From the NCBI RefSeq assembly GCF_001696455.1, contig NZ_MAUJ01000001.1:186001-250000 (forward strand): DNA of 64,000 bases, written 5' to 3'. A model generated the notes under the pieces. It did not search any database. It was given only the letters and a program-made list of their open reading frames with translations, and had not been told where the DNA came from. The translations under genes and the position numbers were made by a program. Within the stretch, counting starts at the first letter, position 1; the number at the start of each line of letters is the position of its first letter. Source of the stretch: Pseudoalteromonas luteoviolacea. GTDB taxonomy: Bacteria; Pseudomonadota; Gammaproteobacteria; Enterobacterales; Alteromonadaceae. This document shows positions 26,299 through 35,463 of the stretch, piece by piece.

Positions 26299-27042
26299 TT
26301 ACTTAGGTTGTGCGTCTATTGACTGGCCATTCACATCTGCAGAGTCATCAGACATTAAATATAAGTAAGTTGGCATTAAGTCCTGTGCAGTTTTTAGTGT
26401 GTCTGCATCTTCGCCAGGAAAGGCGGTTGCACGCATACTTGTACGTGTTGCGCCAGGATTAATACAGTTAACCCGAATATTCGTTTTACCCACTTCAGCG
26501 GCCCATGTTTGCATCATGCCTTCTGTCGCAAATTTAGAAATAGCGTACGCACCCCAAAATTCACGGCCTTGCCTACCAACACCGGAGGAGGTGAATATGA
26601 TTGATGCTTTAGGTGCTTTGCGCATAACAGGGAATAGGAAACGTGTGATCATCGCTTGCCCGGTTACATTGACTTTCATAACATTTTCGAAGGTCGATAC
26701 ACAGAAATGCTCAAGTGGTCCCATAGTGCCTAGAATAGATGCGTTATTTAACAAACCATCCAATTTGCCGAACTGCTGCTCTATGGTAGCTGCGAGGTCG
26801 CGATAATGCTGTTTAGTTGCACCTTTGAGGTCCAATGGGACGATAGCAGGTTGTGGATAACCAGCTGCCACAATTTCGTCGTAAACAGCTTCTAATTTAC
26901 TGGTGGTTTTACCCAGAAGAATAACTGTTGCGCCATGTTTCGCATAATTTATTGCGGCAACACGGCCAATACCGTCACCCGCCCCAGTGACTAAAATCAC
27001 CTTATTTTCTAGCGCGTTGCTAGCTGCATCATATGTGTGCAT
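26299..27042 (-). CDS. yciK: YciK-type short-chain dehydrogenase
   Basis: SDR of 247 residues with the cofactor motif TGAGDGIG, NNAS at the fourth strand and the catalytic Ser and YAISK (Tyr-x3-Lys). It has the sequence layout of YciK (LLGKTTSKLEAVYDEI, CINPGATRTSMRATAFP). The natural substrate of YciK is not known. Position beside rluB and sohB is conserved in gammaproteobacteria. Confidence 0.9.
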   Translation of the reverse strand: MHTYDAASNALENKVILVTGAGDGIGRVAAINYAKHGATVILLGKTTSKLEAVYDEIVAAGYPQPAIVPLDLKGATKQHYRDLAATIEQQFGKLDGLLNNASILGTMGPLEHFCVSTFENVMKVNVTGQAMITRFLFPVMRKAPKASIIFTSSGVGRQGREFWGAYAISKFATEGMMQTWAAEVGKTNIRVNCINPGATRTSMRATAFPGEDADTLKTAQDLMPTYLYLMSDDSADVNGQSIDAQPK

Positions 27043-27292
27043 ATTGGACCTCTAACAAATACATTTGCTATATTTTATCATAGTCATGACGCAAGTTATC
27101 GAATTTATTGCAAATAGGAGTGGCGAAAGGCTACACTTTGCGTTAAGTTAAACTGGTCTAATGTCTTATTAAAAGCAAAATTACATAGTTTTAACGAATT
27201 ATTCTCGGCGGCTTATGGGTGCTTACATCTTAAGGCAGAGGTAAGACTCGACCGAGAAACAATAATAATAAAATTATGTCGGAGCCAATATA

Positions 27293-29746
27293 ATGAAGAA
27301 ACTGATACTACCACTTGCTGTTTCAGCCGCATTAGCGGGCTGTGGTGGCGGTGAAACGCTAGAAGATGTAAAACAAGATACTAAACCTGTAACCCCTGTT
27401 GCATCGGTTAAGTTTGATCCTTCCAACGGCGTTATTTCCATACCAAATGACATCCTATTTAGTGGCACGCAAGATGGCACACTGAATATTCCAGGAGAAC
27501 TCGACTCAGAGTCGATGCCTTTGGTTTCAAAAGCCGGCTATGCGGATCCATCTCTAGCGATTGGTGGTCTTGACGGGTGGTCAACACAAATGCCATACCA
27601 GATTGCGTTAGACACACCAGCAAATGTTGCGATTGATGCAGCCTCTGTGGCGACTCCGGGCTCTGTGCGTATATTCGAAGTCGTGATGGGTGCCGATCCA
27701 GAAACTGAAGCGTGTGCAGGCTTCTCTGCAGCATTAGCATGTAAGGTAGTGAGCGAGCTTACTTTTGGTCCTACAGGTGATTTCGTTTCTCAGCTGAGCG
27801 CAGATGGTAAAAACATCAATGTTATTCCTGTGAAACCATTCAAAACGAATACGACCTATATCACGGTTTTAACAACCGGTATTAAAGATAATGTAGATGG
27901 TGGTCGCAGTTTATCTCCTTCTTCAACATATACTTTGCTACGTCAAGAAGCGCCGTTAGTAACAGATGCCCAAAAATCACTACAAGCGGTGATCCGCAGC
28001 TATGAGCAAGCTTTGGTAGCAAGTGAGTCTATTGGTGCATCAGACATCGTATATACGGCTGCAATGACGACGCAATCTACGGGTGCCGTTGTTGGTTCAA
28101 TTAAAAAGATTTTAGCGTCAACCATTGGTACCGAAAGACAGCCAATGGTCACTGTGCCTGAACAAGGTGTGACGTCTGTCGCTGACATTTTTACAGCGCT
28201 GCAAATTCCTGTTTCGGATCAAGTGCTTGCTTTGGCTCAAGGTGTGAGATACCTAAAGGGTAGTGTTCAGTTACCTATGTATTTGTCACCACCAAAAAGC
28301 GCTGAACCGACGGCTTTAGCGGACACATATTGGGAAGCGCAGTGTGATAACGGTGTCGCTTTGGCAGCCGTCAAAGCTGCTGCTGGAGAGCTTCCTCCGG
28401 TCACCGACCCTGAGTCTAACGATGCTCTGTGTAGCGCGTTATCAAATGGTCAGTTACGTGATTTGGGGCTTGATAAGCAAAAATTCTTAACCAAGTACAA
28501 CCCAATTCCAAAGCAGTTTGGTGTAGCAAATGCGCCAGTTCAAATCACAATGCCAATGATTGAGACCAATCGTCCAGAAACGGGGTGGCCGGTTGTTATT
28601 ATGCAACACGGTATTACCAGTAAAAAAGAAGATATGCTGGGCCTGACGCTAGCATTAACTCAAGCTGGTTTCGCGACAGTGGCTATTGACCACCCATTAC
28701 ATGGTGAACGCGGCATTGACGCTGATGATGATGGTGTAGAAGATTTCAATGCAACCACTAAGAGTGTGCTGCATTATATGAACCTGCAGTCGTTACTTGT
28801 TGCAAGAGATAACCTGCGTCAATCTACAGCTGACTTACTAGCACTTCGTTTAGGCTTACACGCTATTAATGCGGCCTCGCAAGTGCCTTTACTTTTCAAT
28901 ACGAACGACGTTAGTTTTGTGGGTCAATCATTAGGTTCTATTGTCGCTCCGAGCTTTATTGCGCACGCTAATCTACCGTTTGAAGAGGATGTGTTAAAAC
29001 CAGCTGAACCACTCTTTAAAGTGGGCGCTTCGGCACTATCAAGCGGTGGAGCTGGCATTGCAAACTTCTTGGTTGAATCTGCGTCATTTGGTCCTGTCGT
29101 TAAGGCATCGGTACTCCTCGGTGCGTCTGATTTAGCCGTTTCTAAGAAGTTTAACGACTATAGAAATACCGGCGCTGTTTCAGATTGTAGTGAATTTGCA
29201 CAAGACCCAAGCCGTTTTACAATTTGTGCATACAATACATTCACAGCGACGTTGCAAGCTGAAGAAGATACAGCTTCGTTGGCGGTGATTGACGCGACGG
29301 TCAATCAATTCGCATATGCATCCCAAACGGTATTAGATAGTGCTGATCCACTTAACTACGCTCCGTTAGTTAGGGCGGTAAATACACCAATGTATATGAG
29401 CGTTGTGGTTGGTGGTGAAGGCGATAATAAAGCTGACCAAGTGATTCCACCAAATACTGCGGCACGTAACCCGCTAGGTGGTAGTACGCCGCTTGCTGCA
29501 TTTATGGGCTTAGAGACTGTAACTGAATCAAAACTGTCAACTGATGGTACACCTGGGCGTTATGTCGTGAACTTCTCGCAGGGCCACCACAGCTCGCTGC
29601 TAACACCATCCTTTGATGAAAATACTGGCGGTACAGCTCAGGGACACGCTCAAGCAAGCCTTGAGATGCAAACTCAGGTTGCAACTTATCTCGCTTCTAA
29701 AGGTTTATCTTTACCAATTACTGATACAACAGTTATTGCAAAGTAA
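27293..29746 (+). CDS. VolA/Pla-1/cef family extracellular lipoprotein lipase
   Basis: Protein of 817 residues. The lipobox L14-A15-G16-C17 gives a lipoprotein, and the GGGE after the Cys suits outer-membrane surface sorting. The alpha/beta-hydrolase part starts near residue 430 (WPVVIMQHGITSKKEDML); the nucleophile is Ser546 in VGQSLGS (GxSxG). The N-terminal 400 residues are the large domain found in Pla-1/cef-type proteins. Vibrio VolA releases fatty acids from lysophospholipids for uptake, and a similar role is likely. Its own promoter region lies in the 250-base gap upstream; a clear terminator follows. Confidence 0.9.
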   Translation: MKKLILPLAVSAALAGCGGGETLEDVKQDTKPVTPVASVKFDPSNGVISIPNDILFSGTQDGTLNIPGELDSESMPLVSKAGYADPSLAIGGLDGWSTQMPYQIALDTPANVAIDAASVATPGSVRIFEVVMGADPETEACAGFSAALACKVVSELTFGPTGDFVSQLSADGKNINVIPVKPFKTNTTYITVLTTGIKDNVDGGRSLSPSSTYTLLRQEAPLVTDAQKSLQAVIRSYEQALVASESIGASDIVYTAAMTTQSTGAVVGSIKKILASTIGTERQPMVTVPEQGVTSVADIFTALQIPVSDQVLALAQGVRYLKGSVQLPMYLSPPKSAEPTALADTYWEAQCDNGVALAAVKAAAGELPPVTDPESNDALCSALSNGQLRDLGLDKQKFLTKYNPIPKQFGVANAPVQITMPMIETNRPETGWPVVIMQHGITSKKEDMLGLTLALTQAGFATVAIDHPLHGERGIDADDDGVEDFNATTKSVLHYMNLQSLLVARDNLRQSTADLLALRLGLHAINAASQVPLLFNTNDVSFVGQSLGSIVAPSFIAHANLPFEEDVLKPAEPLFKVGASALSSGGAGIANFLVESASFGPVVKASVLLGASDLAVSKKFNDYRNTGAVSDCSEFAQDPSRFTICAYNTFTATLQAEEDTASLAVIDATVNQFAYASQTVLDSADPLNYAPLVRAVNTPMYMSVVVGGEGDNKADQVIPPNTAARNPLGGSTPLAAFMGLETVTESKLSTDGTPGRYVVNFSQGHHSSLLTPSFDENTGGTAQGHAQASLEMQTQVATYLASKGLSLPITDTTVIAK

Positions 29747-29766
29747 GCTTATTTAAGACAAGATTG

Positions 29767-29796
29767 AAAAGCCGCTAGTGAGCGGCTTTTTTTTTG
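29767..29796 (+). terminator. Intrinsic terminator after the lipase gene
   Basis: AAAAGCCGCT, a 4-base loop, AGCGGCTTTT and a T run. Confidence 0.9.
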
Positions 29797-29836
29797 TAAT
29801 ATAGTTTGATTTAAAGAATGACATCAGGAGATTACA

Positions 29837-30841
29837 TTGGCATTTTTGTTTGAATATGGGTTGTTCCTAGCGAAGGCTATAACGGTTGTTGTTGCAATTG
29901 GTGCTATTGTGGTTTTGATAGTGGGGGCGAGTCAAAAGCCAAAGAGTAAATCTGGAGAGATCGAAATCAAGGATCTTTCGGAAGAACTAGCGCAAGCAAA
30001 AGAATCATTTTTACACCAAACTTTGGATAAAAAAGAGTTAAAAGCGCATTTAAAAGAAAGCAAGAAAGCTTCTGAGGAAAAGCCTCAAGGCCAAACGTTT
30101 GTGATTGACTTTTCTGGTAGTCTTGATGCACATGAAGTGTCGAGTTTGCGTGAAGAAATCACCGCAATCTTGACTATCGCTAACAAAGAAAAAGATCAAG
30201 TATTGGTCAACTTAGAAAGTGGTGGTGGCGTGGTACACGGTTATGGATTAGCGGCTTCGCAGCTGATTAGGCTTAAACAATCAGGCTTACCTTTGACTGT
30301 GTGTGTCGATAAGGTTGCAGCAAGTGGTGGCTATATGATGGCGTGTGTAGCAGATAAGATAGTCGCCGCTCCTTTTGCAGTGGTGGGCTCAATAGGTGTT
30401 CTTGCTCAGCTACCAAACTTCAATAAAATCCTGAAAAAGAATGATGTTGAATTTGAGCAAATTACAGCAGGACAGTATAAGCGTACATTGACAATGTTTG
30501 GTGAAAACACAGATCAAGGACGTGAAAAGTTTAAAAGTGAAATAGAACATACACACACCTTGTTTAAACAGTTTGTGGCTGAACACAGGCCAAGCTTAGA
30601 TATCGACAAAGTGGCAACTGGTGAACACTGGTTTGCAACCCATGCAAAAGAGTTTGAGCTAGTAGACGAAATTAAGACCAGCGATGATATTTTGCTAGAG
30701 CTAAACAACACGCACCAGCTGTATAAAGTCAAATACAAAGCTAAAAAAGCGCTTGCGGAACGTTTGGGCATTGGTCTGAGCGTTGCAGCAGAAAAGCTAG
30801 GTATAAAAGTATTGTCTCGATTGCAAAGTAATAAGTTCTAA
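29837..30841 (+). CDS. sohB: SohB inner-membrane peptidase (S49 family)
   Basis: Protein of 334 residues. An N-terminal membrane segment (about 6-30), a charged linker, and the S49 protease domain with GGGVVHGYG, the nucleophile Ser in KVAASGGYMMACVADKI and the catalytic Lys region further on (QITAGQYKRTL). SohB acts on envelope proteins. The start is TTG at 29837, with CAGGAG 6-7 bases ahead. Single gene with its own terminator. Confidence 0.92.
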   Translation: MAFLFEYGLFLAKAITVVVAIGAIVVLIVGASQKPKSKSGEIEIKDLSEELAQAKESFLHQTLDKKELKAHLKESKKASEEKPQGQTFVIDFSGSLDAHEVSSLREEITAILTIANKEKDQVLVNLESGGGVVHGYGLAASQLIRLKQSGLPLTVCVDKVAASGGYMMACVADKIVAAPFAVVGSIGVLAQLPNFNKILKKNDVEFEQITAGQYKRTLTMFGENTDQGREKFKSEIEHTHTLFKQFVAEHRPSLDIDKVATGEHWFATHAKEFELVDEIKTSDDILLELNNTHQLYKVKYKAKKALAERLGIGLSVAAEKLGIKVLSRLQSNKF

Positions 30842-30885
30842 AACTACATTAATCTTTTTTAAGACGATATTTTCAAATATAAATT

Positions 30886-30917
30886 GGCCCGATTGTTTAT
30901 GCGATTGGGCCTTTTTT
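30886..30917 (+). terminator. Intrinsic terminator after sohB
   Basis: GGCCCGAT and ATTGGGCC form an 8-bp stem with one G-U pair, followed by six T. It isolates sohB from the next cluster. Confidence 0.8.
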
Positions 30918-31072
30918 ATTATAGCCCTCCTTACTATAAAATTAAGCTCAAAGGCTTATTAAATCCCTCTAATACTAATTACTTTTTATACTGTCATTTA
31001 TAACGGTTTTTGCTGTGTCTCTGGGTTGATAGTATAAATCAACTAGGACAATGAGTTATATAATAGAGTAGC

Positions 31073-31594
31073 ATGGATCAACTACATAATTTCTCTAATT
31101 CGATAGAGAGTCGACAGCAATATTCACAAGTAATGACTTACCAAAATGAGCATGTGATTGATAAGTTTACAGAATCATTCGACGTGTCTAGAGATGAGTC
31201 CGCAGCCATTTTCGAAGAGATGAAAAAGTTACTGTGGTTAATGTACAGTGCCTCACAGGAATCTGGTCCGGAAATATATGTGCATAAAGAAATTTTAGTC
31301 ATCGATGAAATGTGGCACACCTTTATTCTATTTACTCAAGATTATGACGCTTTTTGTCGTCAATTTTTCGGAGAGTTTCTGCATCATAGTCCCACGACGT
31401 TAAGTGAAAAAGAAAAAATGAAAAGAGACTATGAGAACGCGCAAAGCTCGTTTGTAAGTGCGCGCAAAGCCGAGTTAGAAGCCCAATATTCTTACGTTTA
31501 TGATGTATTGGGTGAAAAAACTTTGCTCAAGTGGTATCAGGAATATCCAGAAGTATACTCAGAGCAAAACCTTAAAAACCTTAGAAAATACTAA
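31073..31594 (+). CDS. Glycine-rich-domain-protein-like (DEMWHTF motif) protein, first gene of the peptide cluster
   Basis: Protein of 173 residues. The core IDEMWHTFILFTQDYDAFC...FGEFLHHSP (residues 77-106) matches the conserved part of the GRDP/DUF1399-like family, with Asp78, Glu79, His82, His104 and His105 as possible metal or substrate ligands. The rest is helical and charged. The biochemical role of the family is not established. It lies 21 bases before a 39-residue Cys-rich peptide gene and starts a probable four-gene group; the sohB terminator is 156 bases upstream. Confidence 0.75.
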   Translation: MDQLHNFSNSIESRQQYSQVMTYQNEHVIDKFTESFDVSRDESAAIFEEMKKLLWLMYSASQESGPEIYVHKEILVIDEMWHTFILFTQDYDAFCRQFFGEFLHHSPTTLSEKEKMKRDYENAQSSFVSARKAELEAQYSYVYDVLGEKTLLKWYQEYPEVYSEQNLKNLRKY

Positions 31595-31615
31595 CAAAAA
31601 CTATTTGGAGAAATT

Positions 31616-31735
31616 ATGAATAAAGCAAAAATCATCAATTCACTTGTAAATAAAAATCTGGAGAGTAACAACGGCGCAAGATTCTGCGGATGTGTTATTT
31701 GTTGTGTTGACAGACATTCACCTAACAATAAGTAA
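31616..31735 (+). CDS. 39-residue Cys-rich peptide, candidate RiPP precursor
   Basis: ATG at 31616 has TTGGAG 5 bases ahead and the frame runs to TAA at 31735. The N-terminal 20 residues are polar with a helical, leader-like start (MNKAKIINSLVNKNLE), and the C-terminus is FCGCVICCVDRHSPNNK with Cys24, Cys26, Cys29 and Cys30. Size, good ribosome site, terminator directly after it and modifying-type enzymes on both sides make a peptide natural-product precursor likely. Alternatives are a small metal-binding or regulatory peptide. No known family was recognised. Confidence 0.65.
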   Translation: MNKAKIINSLVNKNLESNNGARFCGCVICCVDRHSPNNK

Positions 31736-31742
31736 GCGTATG

Positions 31743-31772
31743 AAGGCTGTACTATAGCGTGTACAGCCTTTT
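31743..31772 (+). terminator. Terminator directly behind the peptide gene
   Basis: AAGGCTGTAC, an 8-base loop and GTACAGCCTT followed by TT. The short T run suggests partial termination, which would give more peptide transcript than downstream enzyme transcript. Confidence 0.7.
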
Positions 31773-31808
31773 ACTGGTTTTAATGATAAATATATGAGGT
31801 GATAGGAT

Positions 31809-32558
31809 TTGTCAGAATTTCTTTTTAATTACGAGCGAGCTTTTAATCCTTTAATTACAGGCCATTTAGAAAGTGCGTCTTTTGACCTCATGTTAAATCA
31901 GCAACAAGCGAAGCAAATTCATCGCTTTCTCGCTTTAGAAAAGGGCATGAATATACTCGATATTCCCTGTGGCACTGGGCGTCACGCAAAACTATTAGCA
32001 GAGCAAGGATTTGAAATAGACGCATTAGATTATAATGCCGCGTTTATTGAGCAAGCTCATCAGTATGCAAAAGACGCTGGTCTCTCTGTTAATTTTATGC
32101 AGGGGGATATGCGTGAGCTCAGGTTTAAAGAAAAGTATGACAGAATTTTTAACGTTTTTAGTTCGTTTGGTTACTTTGACGATAAAACTAACTTGAAAGT
32201 GATGCAAGAAATGTCATCAGCACTTAAACCAGGTGGACGTCTGCTGTTAAATGTTCTCAATGGTGAGTCTGCGGCAGTAAAGGCCTGCGAAAATGGTATT
32301 GTGCGTCAATTTAAAGACTTGAATTCGCATTACGACCCAGTCAGTAAAATATTAACAACCAATCGTGCGCTTAAAATAGAAGGTGACGAATACAGCTACG
32401 AGTTTAAGGTGCGCCTCTACAGTGCCTCTGAATTAACTAACATGTTAGAAATGTGTGGTTTAGTGCCTTTAGAGTGGTTTGGCGATTGGTCGGGATCAGC
32501 TTTAACCAGTACTTCGGCACAAATTTTTGTCATTGCGGAAAAAAGCTTAGCCGCTTAG
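31809..32558 (+). CDS. Class I SAM-dependent methyltransferase
   Basis: Protein of 249 residues with motif I ILDIPCGTGRHA (49-60), an acidic end of strand 2 (IDALDYNAAFIEQA), QGDMREL and FNVFSSFGYF. This is the small-molecule/peptide type of class I methyltransferase. The start is TTG at 31809 (reads LSEFLFNYE), with AGGAT ahead. It follows the peptide terminator by 36 bases, and the P450 gene begins 38 bases after it. Confidence 0.85.
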   Translation: MSEFLFNYERAFNPLITGHLESASFDLMLNQQQAKQIHRFLALEKGMNILDIPCGTGRHAKLLAEQGFEIDALDYNAAFIEQAHQYAKDAGLSVNFMQGDMRELRFKEKYDRIFNVFSSFGYFDDKTNLKVMQEMSSALKPGGRLLLNVLNGESAAVKACENGIVRQFKDLNSHYDPVSKILTTNRALKIEGDEYSYEFKVRLYSASELTNMLEMCGLVPLEWFGDWSGSALTSTSAQIFVIAEKSLAA

Positions 32559-32596
32559 TGCTCCAACAAAGTTGCTATAAGTCATGGAGGAGTGTT

Positions 32597-33883
32597 GTGG
32601 ATCTACTTGAAAAAAAACAAAATGGTATTGAGCAACCAGTGCATGTCGCATTGACTGACGTGAGTCAACTGAACGGTTTAAGCTTGGTTGATTATATAAA
32701 ATCGTGTGTGGCTCAATTTGGAAATGTATTCACATTGTCTATTTTTGGTGGGCCAAAAATCACGTTAGTTCAGGAGTCAGACCTATTCAGCGAAACCGTG
32801 GCAAAAAATAAGATGAATATTAATCCTGAACTTGTGGAGGTTAGGAGCAAATTTGAAATTGAAAATGTATTTTGCGATGAGCAACAGATTGCCCAAATGA
32901 ATCGAGACTTTGTACTCGCATTAAAAGGGAAAAAGCTAGCAAATACACAGGCACGTTACAATGAAAGACTCGATTTTGAATGTCAGCAATTTGCCGAGCA
33001 CAATTTAAAGGCACAGGAATATTGTGAAGTTGAGTTAGCTAAGCTACAACTCAATACCATGGTAAAGGCGAGCATGTACGCACTTTTTGGTGAACCTTTA
33101 GCAAAAAACGAGGCCATTGCTGAATATTTTAGCTTTAGCGAAAGCTTGTCACCAAGCGCAACTGATGACACTGAAGATTCAAATAGAATGCACTTCGCCA
33201 AAGAAAAGCTACTTTTAAGGTTTGAGCAAGTCCTCGCAGAAGCTCAAACACCACTTATACAATCATTAAACATTGGATTGTTTAGCAGCCCAGTGTTAAA
33301 TCAAGAGGATAAAGCAAAGGTATTGCTATATTTTTTATGGGGTTCACTGTCAAACATCCTACCTGCGATGCAATCGTTTTATCGAATACTGGTTCAACAT
33401 AGCAACTATGCCAATGAAATTAGAGCAAACCTTAATTTTGATATGTTGCCTCTAATCAAAGAGGTGCTTAGGTTACGTGGGAATAAGCCCATTTATAGGT
33501 TAGTAGAATCTAATATCGTGATTAAAGAGACAGATGGTAAAAAATTTGTCGTGCCAAAGGGTCATTGGTTGGGTTTCATTTCACAACTACACCATCAAGA
33601 TGAACTGAACTTTAGTGAGCCAAACAAGTTTGACCCAACACGGTTTTGCAAAGCTATCAGCCCTATAAAAAATAGTAAGGGCCCGTCATTATTCGTTTAT
33701 GGGGTAGGAAACGCAAAATGCCCCGGCAGCGCTTTTGCAAATCACATGATGGCAAGTACGGCAGAGATTTGGCTTAAGCATTTTGATGCTCAATTATGTG
33801 ACTCGTACCAAATAGAAGCCATGCGCATGTTTGATTCTGTATTGGGAGACAAGCAGTCACTTTTATTGAAAATAAGATCTTAG
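32597..33883 (+). CDS. Cytochrome P450, CYP7/CYP8-like helix I
   Basis: I set the start at GTG 32597 because GGAGG stands 6 bases ahead; the frame is open further back but only over the methyltransferase end. The product has 428 residues. Heme ligand Cys375 lies in YGVGNAKCPG; the ExxR pair is Glu289-Arg292 (KEVLRLRG). The helix I region reads FLWGSLSNILPAMQSF, which lacks the usual AGxDT oxygen-activating motif and resembles prostacyclin synthase/CYP7-type sequences instead. It may therefore isomerise or use peroxide rather than act as a standard monooxygenase. No ferredoxin or reductase gene is nearby. Confidence 0.82.
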   Translation: MDLLEKKQNGIEQPVHVALTDVSQLNGLSLVDYIKSCVAQFGNVFTLSIFGGPKITLVQESDLFSETVAKNKMNINPELVEVRSKFEIENVFCDEQQIAQMNRDFVLALKGKKLANTQARYNERLDFECQQFAEHNLKAQEYCEVELAKLQLNTMVKASMYALFGEPLAKNEAIAEYFSFSESLSPSATDDTEDSNRMHFAKEKLLLRFEQVLAEAQTPLIQSLNIGLFSSPVLNQEDKAKVLLYFLWGSLSNILPAMQSFYRILVQHSNYANEIRANLNFDMLPLIKEVLRLRGNKPIYRLVESNIVIKETDGKKFVVPKGHWLGFISQLHHQDELNFSEPNKFDPTRFCKAISPIKNSKGPSLFVYGVGNAKCPGSAFANHMMASTAEIWLKHFDAQLCDSYQIEAMRMFDSVLGDKQSLLLKIRS

Positions 33884-33922
33884 CCAAGGGTATTTGGACC
33901 ATTGGCTAACATGGAAACGCGA

Positions 33923-35296
33923 CTACGCTTTGTAATTCGTCCAGTTGCCACGGATCGCCAGTGTTTTTGTCGGAGAGTAGATGTTCACGAATAAAGTGGA
34001 GCCATCTGGAGAGAAGCACGCACCCGCAAGCTCTGTTTGGGCATTGAGTTTACCAAATGGGTAAACTGCGCCTTCTGGTGATACGCCACGCAAATGATTT
34101 TTTGTGATAGCGGTATATTGATCTTCACACACTAATAGGTGGCCCTGTGGGGTAACTGTTAAATTATCGCCGAAATTGTACAGTGACTTATCAGTGCTTT
34201 CTAAAAATAGTTGTAACTGCCCCGGATGTTTTGCTTCATCTTCGGTACCTTCATAGGCTGATGGTTGATAGCGCATGATTTGGCCTAGTTCTTTTTCACC
34301 CCCATTAGTACAGCAAAAATATAGCTCGTTGTTGCCAAAATGAATGCCTTCGCCTCTCGCAAACAGCGCAGCGCCTTTTTCATGTCCCCGAACACGAAGG
34401 TCATCATTTGGACTCTGAGGATTGTCTAAAGTAATCCAGCTTACCTCGTACCATTGAGACACAGGCATTGTTTTGTGATGCCAATTACGGGTGTCAAGTT
34501 TGCTGGCATGCTTTAATACAAGGGCTTGAAGGGTGCCACCCGCTGTCAACTTGCCTTTCTGGTTAGGTATAAATCGGTAAAATAGGCTGTCGTTTCTATC
34601 TTCTGTCAGGTATATGATACCTGTCCTTGGATCAACAGCCGCGGCTTCATGGTTAAATCTACCCATATCTACTAGTGGCACAGGATCACACAAACCGATT
34701 TTGTCTGTTGGGACTTCAAATATGTATCCATGGCTTTTAGATATTTCGTCATCAGGCGTGCGTACTGTTTCCTCACATGTCAACCACGTCCCCCAAGGTG
34801 TTGTGCCGCCTGCACAGTTTCTTATAGTCCCCACTAGGCTGTAATATTGCTGTTCTATTTTTTGTTTCTGTAGGTCATATACAATCGTGGTTGTGCCACC
34901 GGGTAATGCAACACCTTGCTTGTTTGTATCAAAAGCTTTTTTACTTTGATGCAGGGTGATTTCTGGCGCAGCTGATTTGAGGTGTTTAGGGCTCAACTCG
35001 TGGTTTCTAACAAGTGCAACGCGATGATTATCTAATCCGATACAGCCCATCCCATCGGCGTTGTCTGGTACAACAAGCCCATCGTCCATTGGGTCATTTA
35101 AAGACGAAATTACTTCATAACTAAAACCTGCGGGTAAATCTAACAAACCGTTTGGGTCCGAAATGAGCGGCCCATAACCTGAGCTGGTTGGTGTTTTATT
35201 CAACGGTTTTTTTTGAGAGCAGCCAAGTAGGCTGTTATTTAAACCCAAAAATGCGAGTGCGGCCGAGCCTTTTGTGAATTGTCTTCTAGAGACCAT
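33923..35296 (-). CDS. PhoX-family (DUF839) secreted phosphatase, Tat-exported lipoprotein-like
   Basis: Protein of 457 residues from the ATG at 35296 (MVSRRQFTKG), preceded by AGGGG; an ATG 36 bases earlier has no good site. The twin-arginine signal SRRQFTKGSAALAFLG ends in LLGCSQ, a possible lipobox. The PhoX landmarks are NHELSP, GGTTPWGTWLTCEET, FNHEAAAVDPRTG and GEGIHFGNNELYFCCTNGG. PhoX enzymes are Ca2+/Fe3+-dependent alkaline phosphatases that free phosphate from organic esters. Convergent with the P450 gene; an 8-bp inverted repeat (TTAGCCAA) lies between them. Confidence 0.85.
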   Translation of the reverse strand: MVSRRQFTKGSAALAFLGLNNSLLGCSQKKPLNKTPTSSGYGPLISDPNGLLDLPAGFSYEVISSLNDPMDDGLVVPDNADGMGCIGLDNHRVALVRNHELSPKHLKSAAPEITLHQSKKAFDTNKQGVALPGGTTTIVYDLQKQKIEQQYYSLVGTIRNCAGGTTPWGTWLTCEETVRTPDDEISKSHGYIFEVPTDKIGLCDPVPLVDMGRFNHEAAAVDPRTGIIYLTEDRNDSLFYRFIPNQKGKLTAGGTLQALVLKHASKLDTRNWHHKTMPVSQWYEVSWITLDNPQSPNDDLRVRGHEKGAALFARGEGIHFGNNELYFCCTNGGEKELGQIMRYQPSAYEGTEDEAKHPGQLQLFLESTDKSLYNFGDNLTVTPQGHLLVCEDQYTAITKNHLRGVSPEGAVYPFGKLNAQTELAGACFSPDGSTLFVNIYSPTKTLAIRGNWTNYKA

Positions 35297-35416
35297 GCTA
35301 GATACCCCTGAGATTTGCTGATGCTTATACATGACTTATTTTTACACACCAGTTTGTGGTTTTATCTTACGCACTAAATTTGACGGGAAAATTATTGCGA
35401 TAGATAGATATTTTGT

Positions 35417-35440
35417 GAGATGTTATAATATAACAAATTC
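35417..35440. promoter_or_regulatory. Zur box upstream of zur
   Basis: GTTATAATATAAC (35422-35434) is a perfect palindrome and matches the centre of the gammaproteobacterial Zur consensus, with partial agreement in the flanks (GAGAT on the left, AAATTC on the right). It lies 24-47 bases before the ATG, so Zur with zinc would repress its own operon. Confidence 0.8.
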
Positions 35441-35463
35441 AATTGCGACATCATCGGGGCAAT

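Noticed and set aside
31616..31735. Reading the Cys-rich peptide as a metallothionein or rubredoxin-like metal protein
   Set aside because: Cysteines are clustered only at the C-terminus and the N-terminal half is leader-like; a precursor explains the layout better, though metal binding is not excluded.
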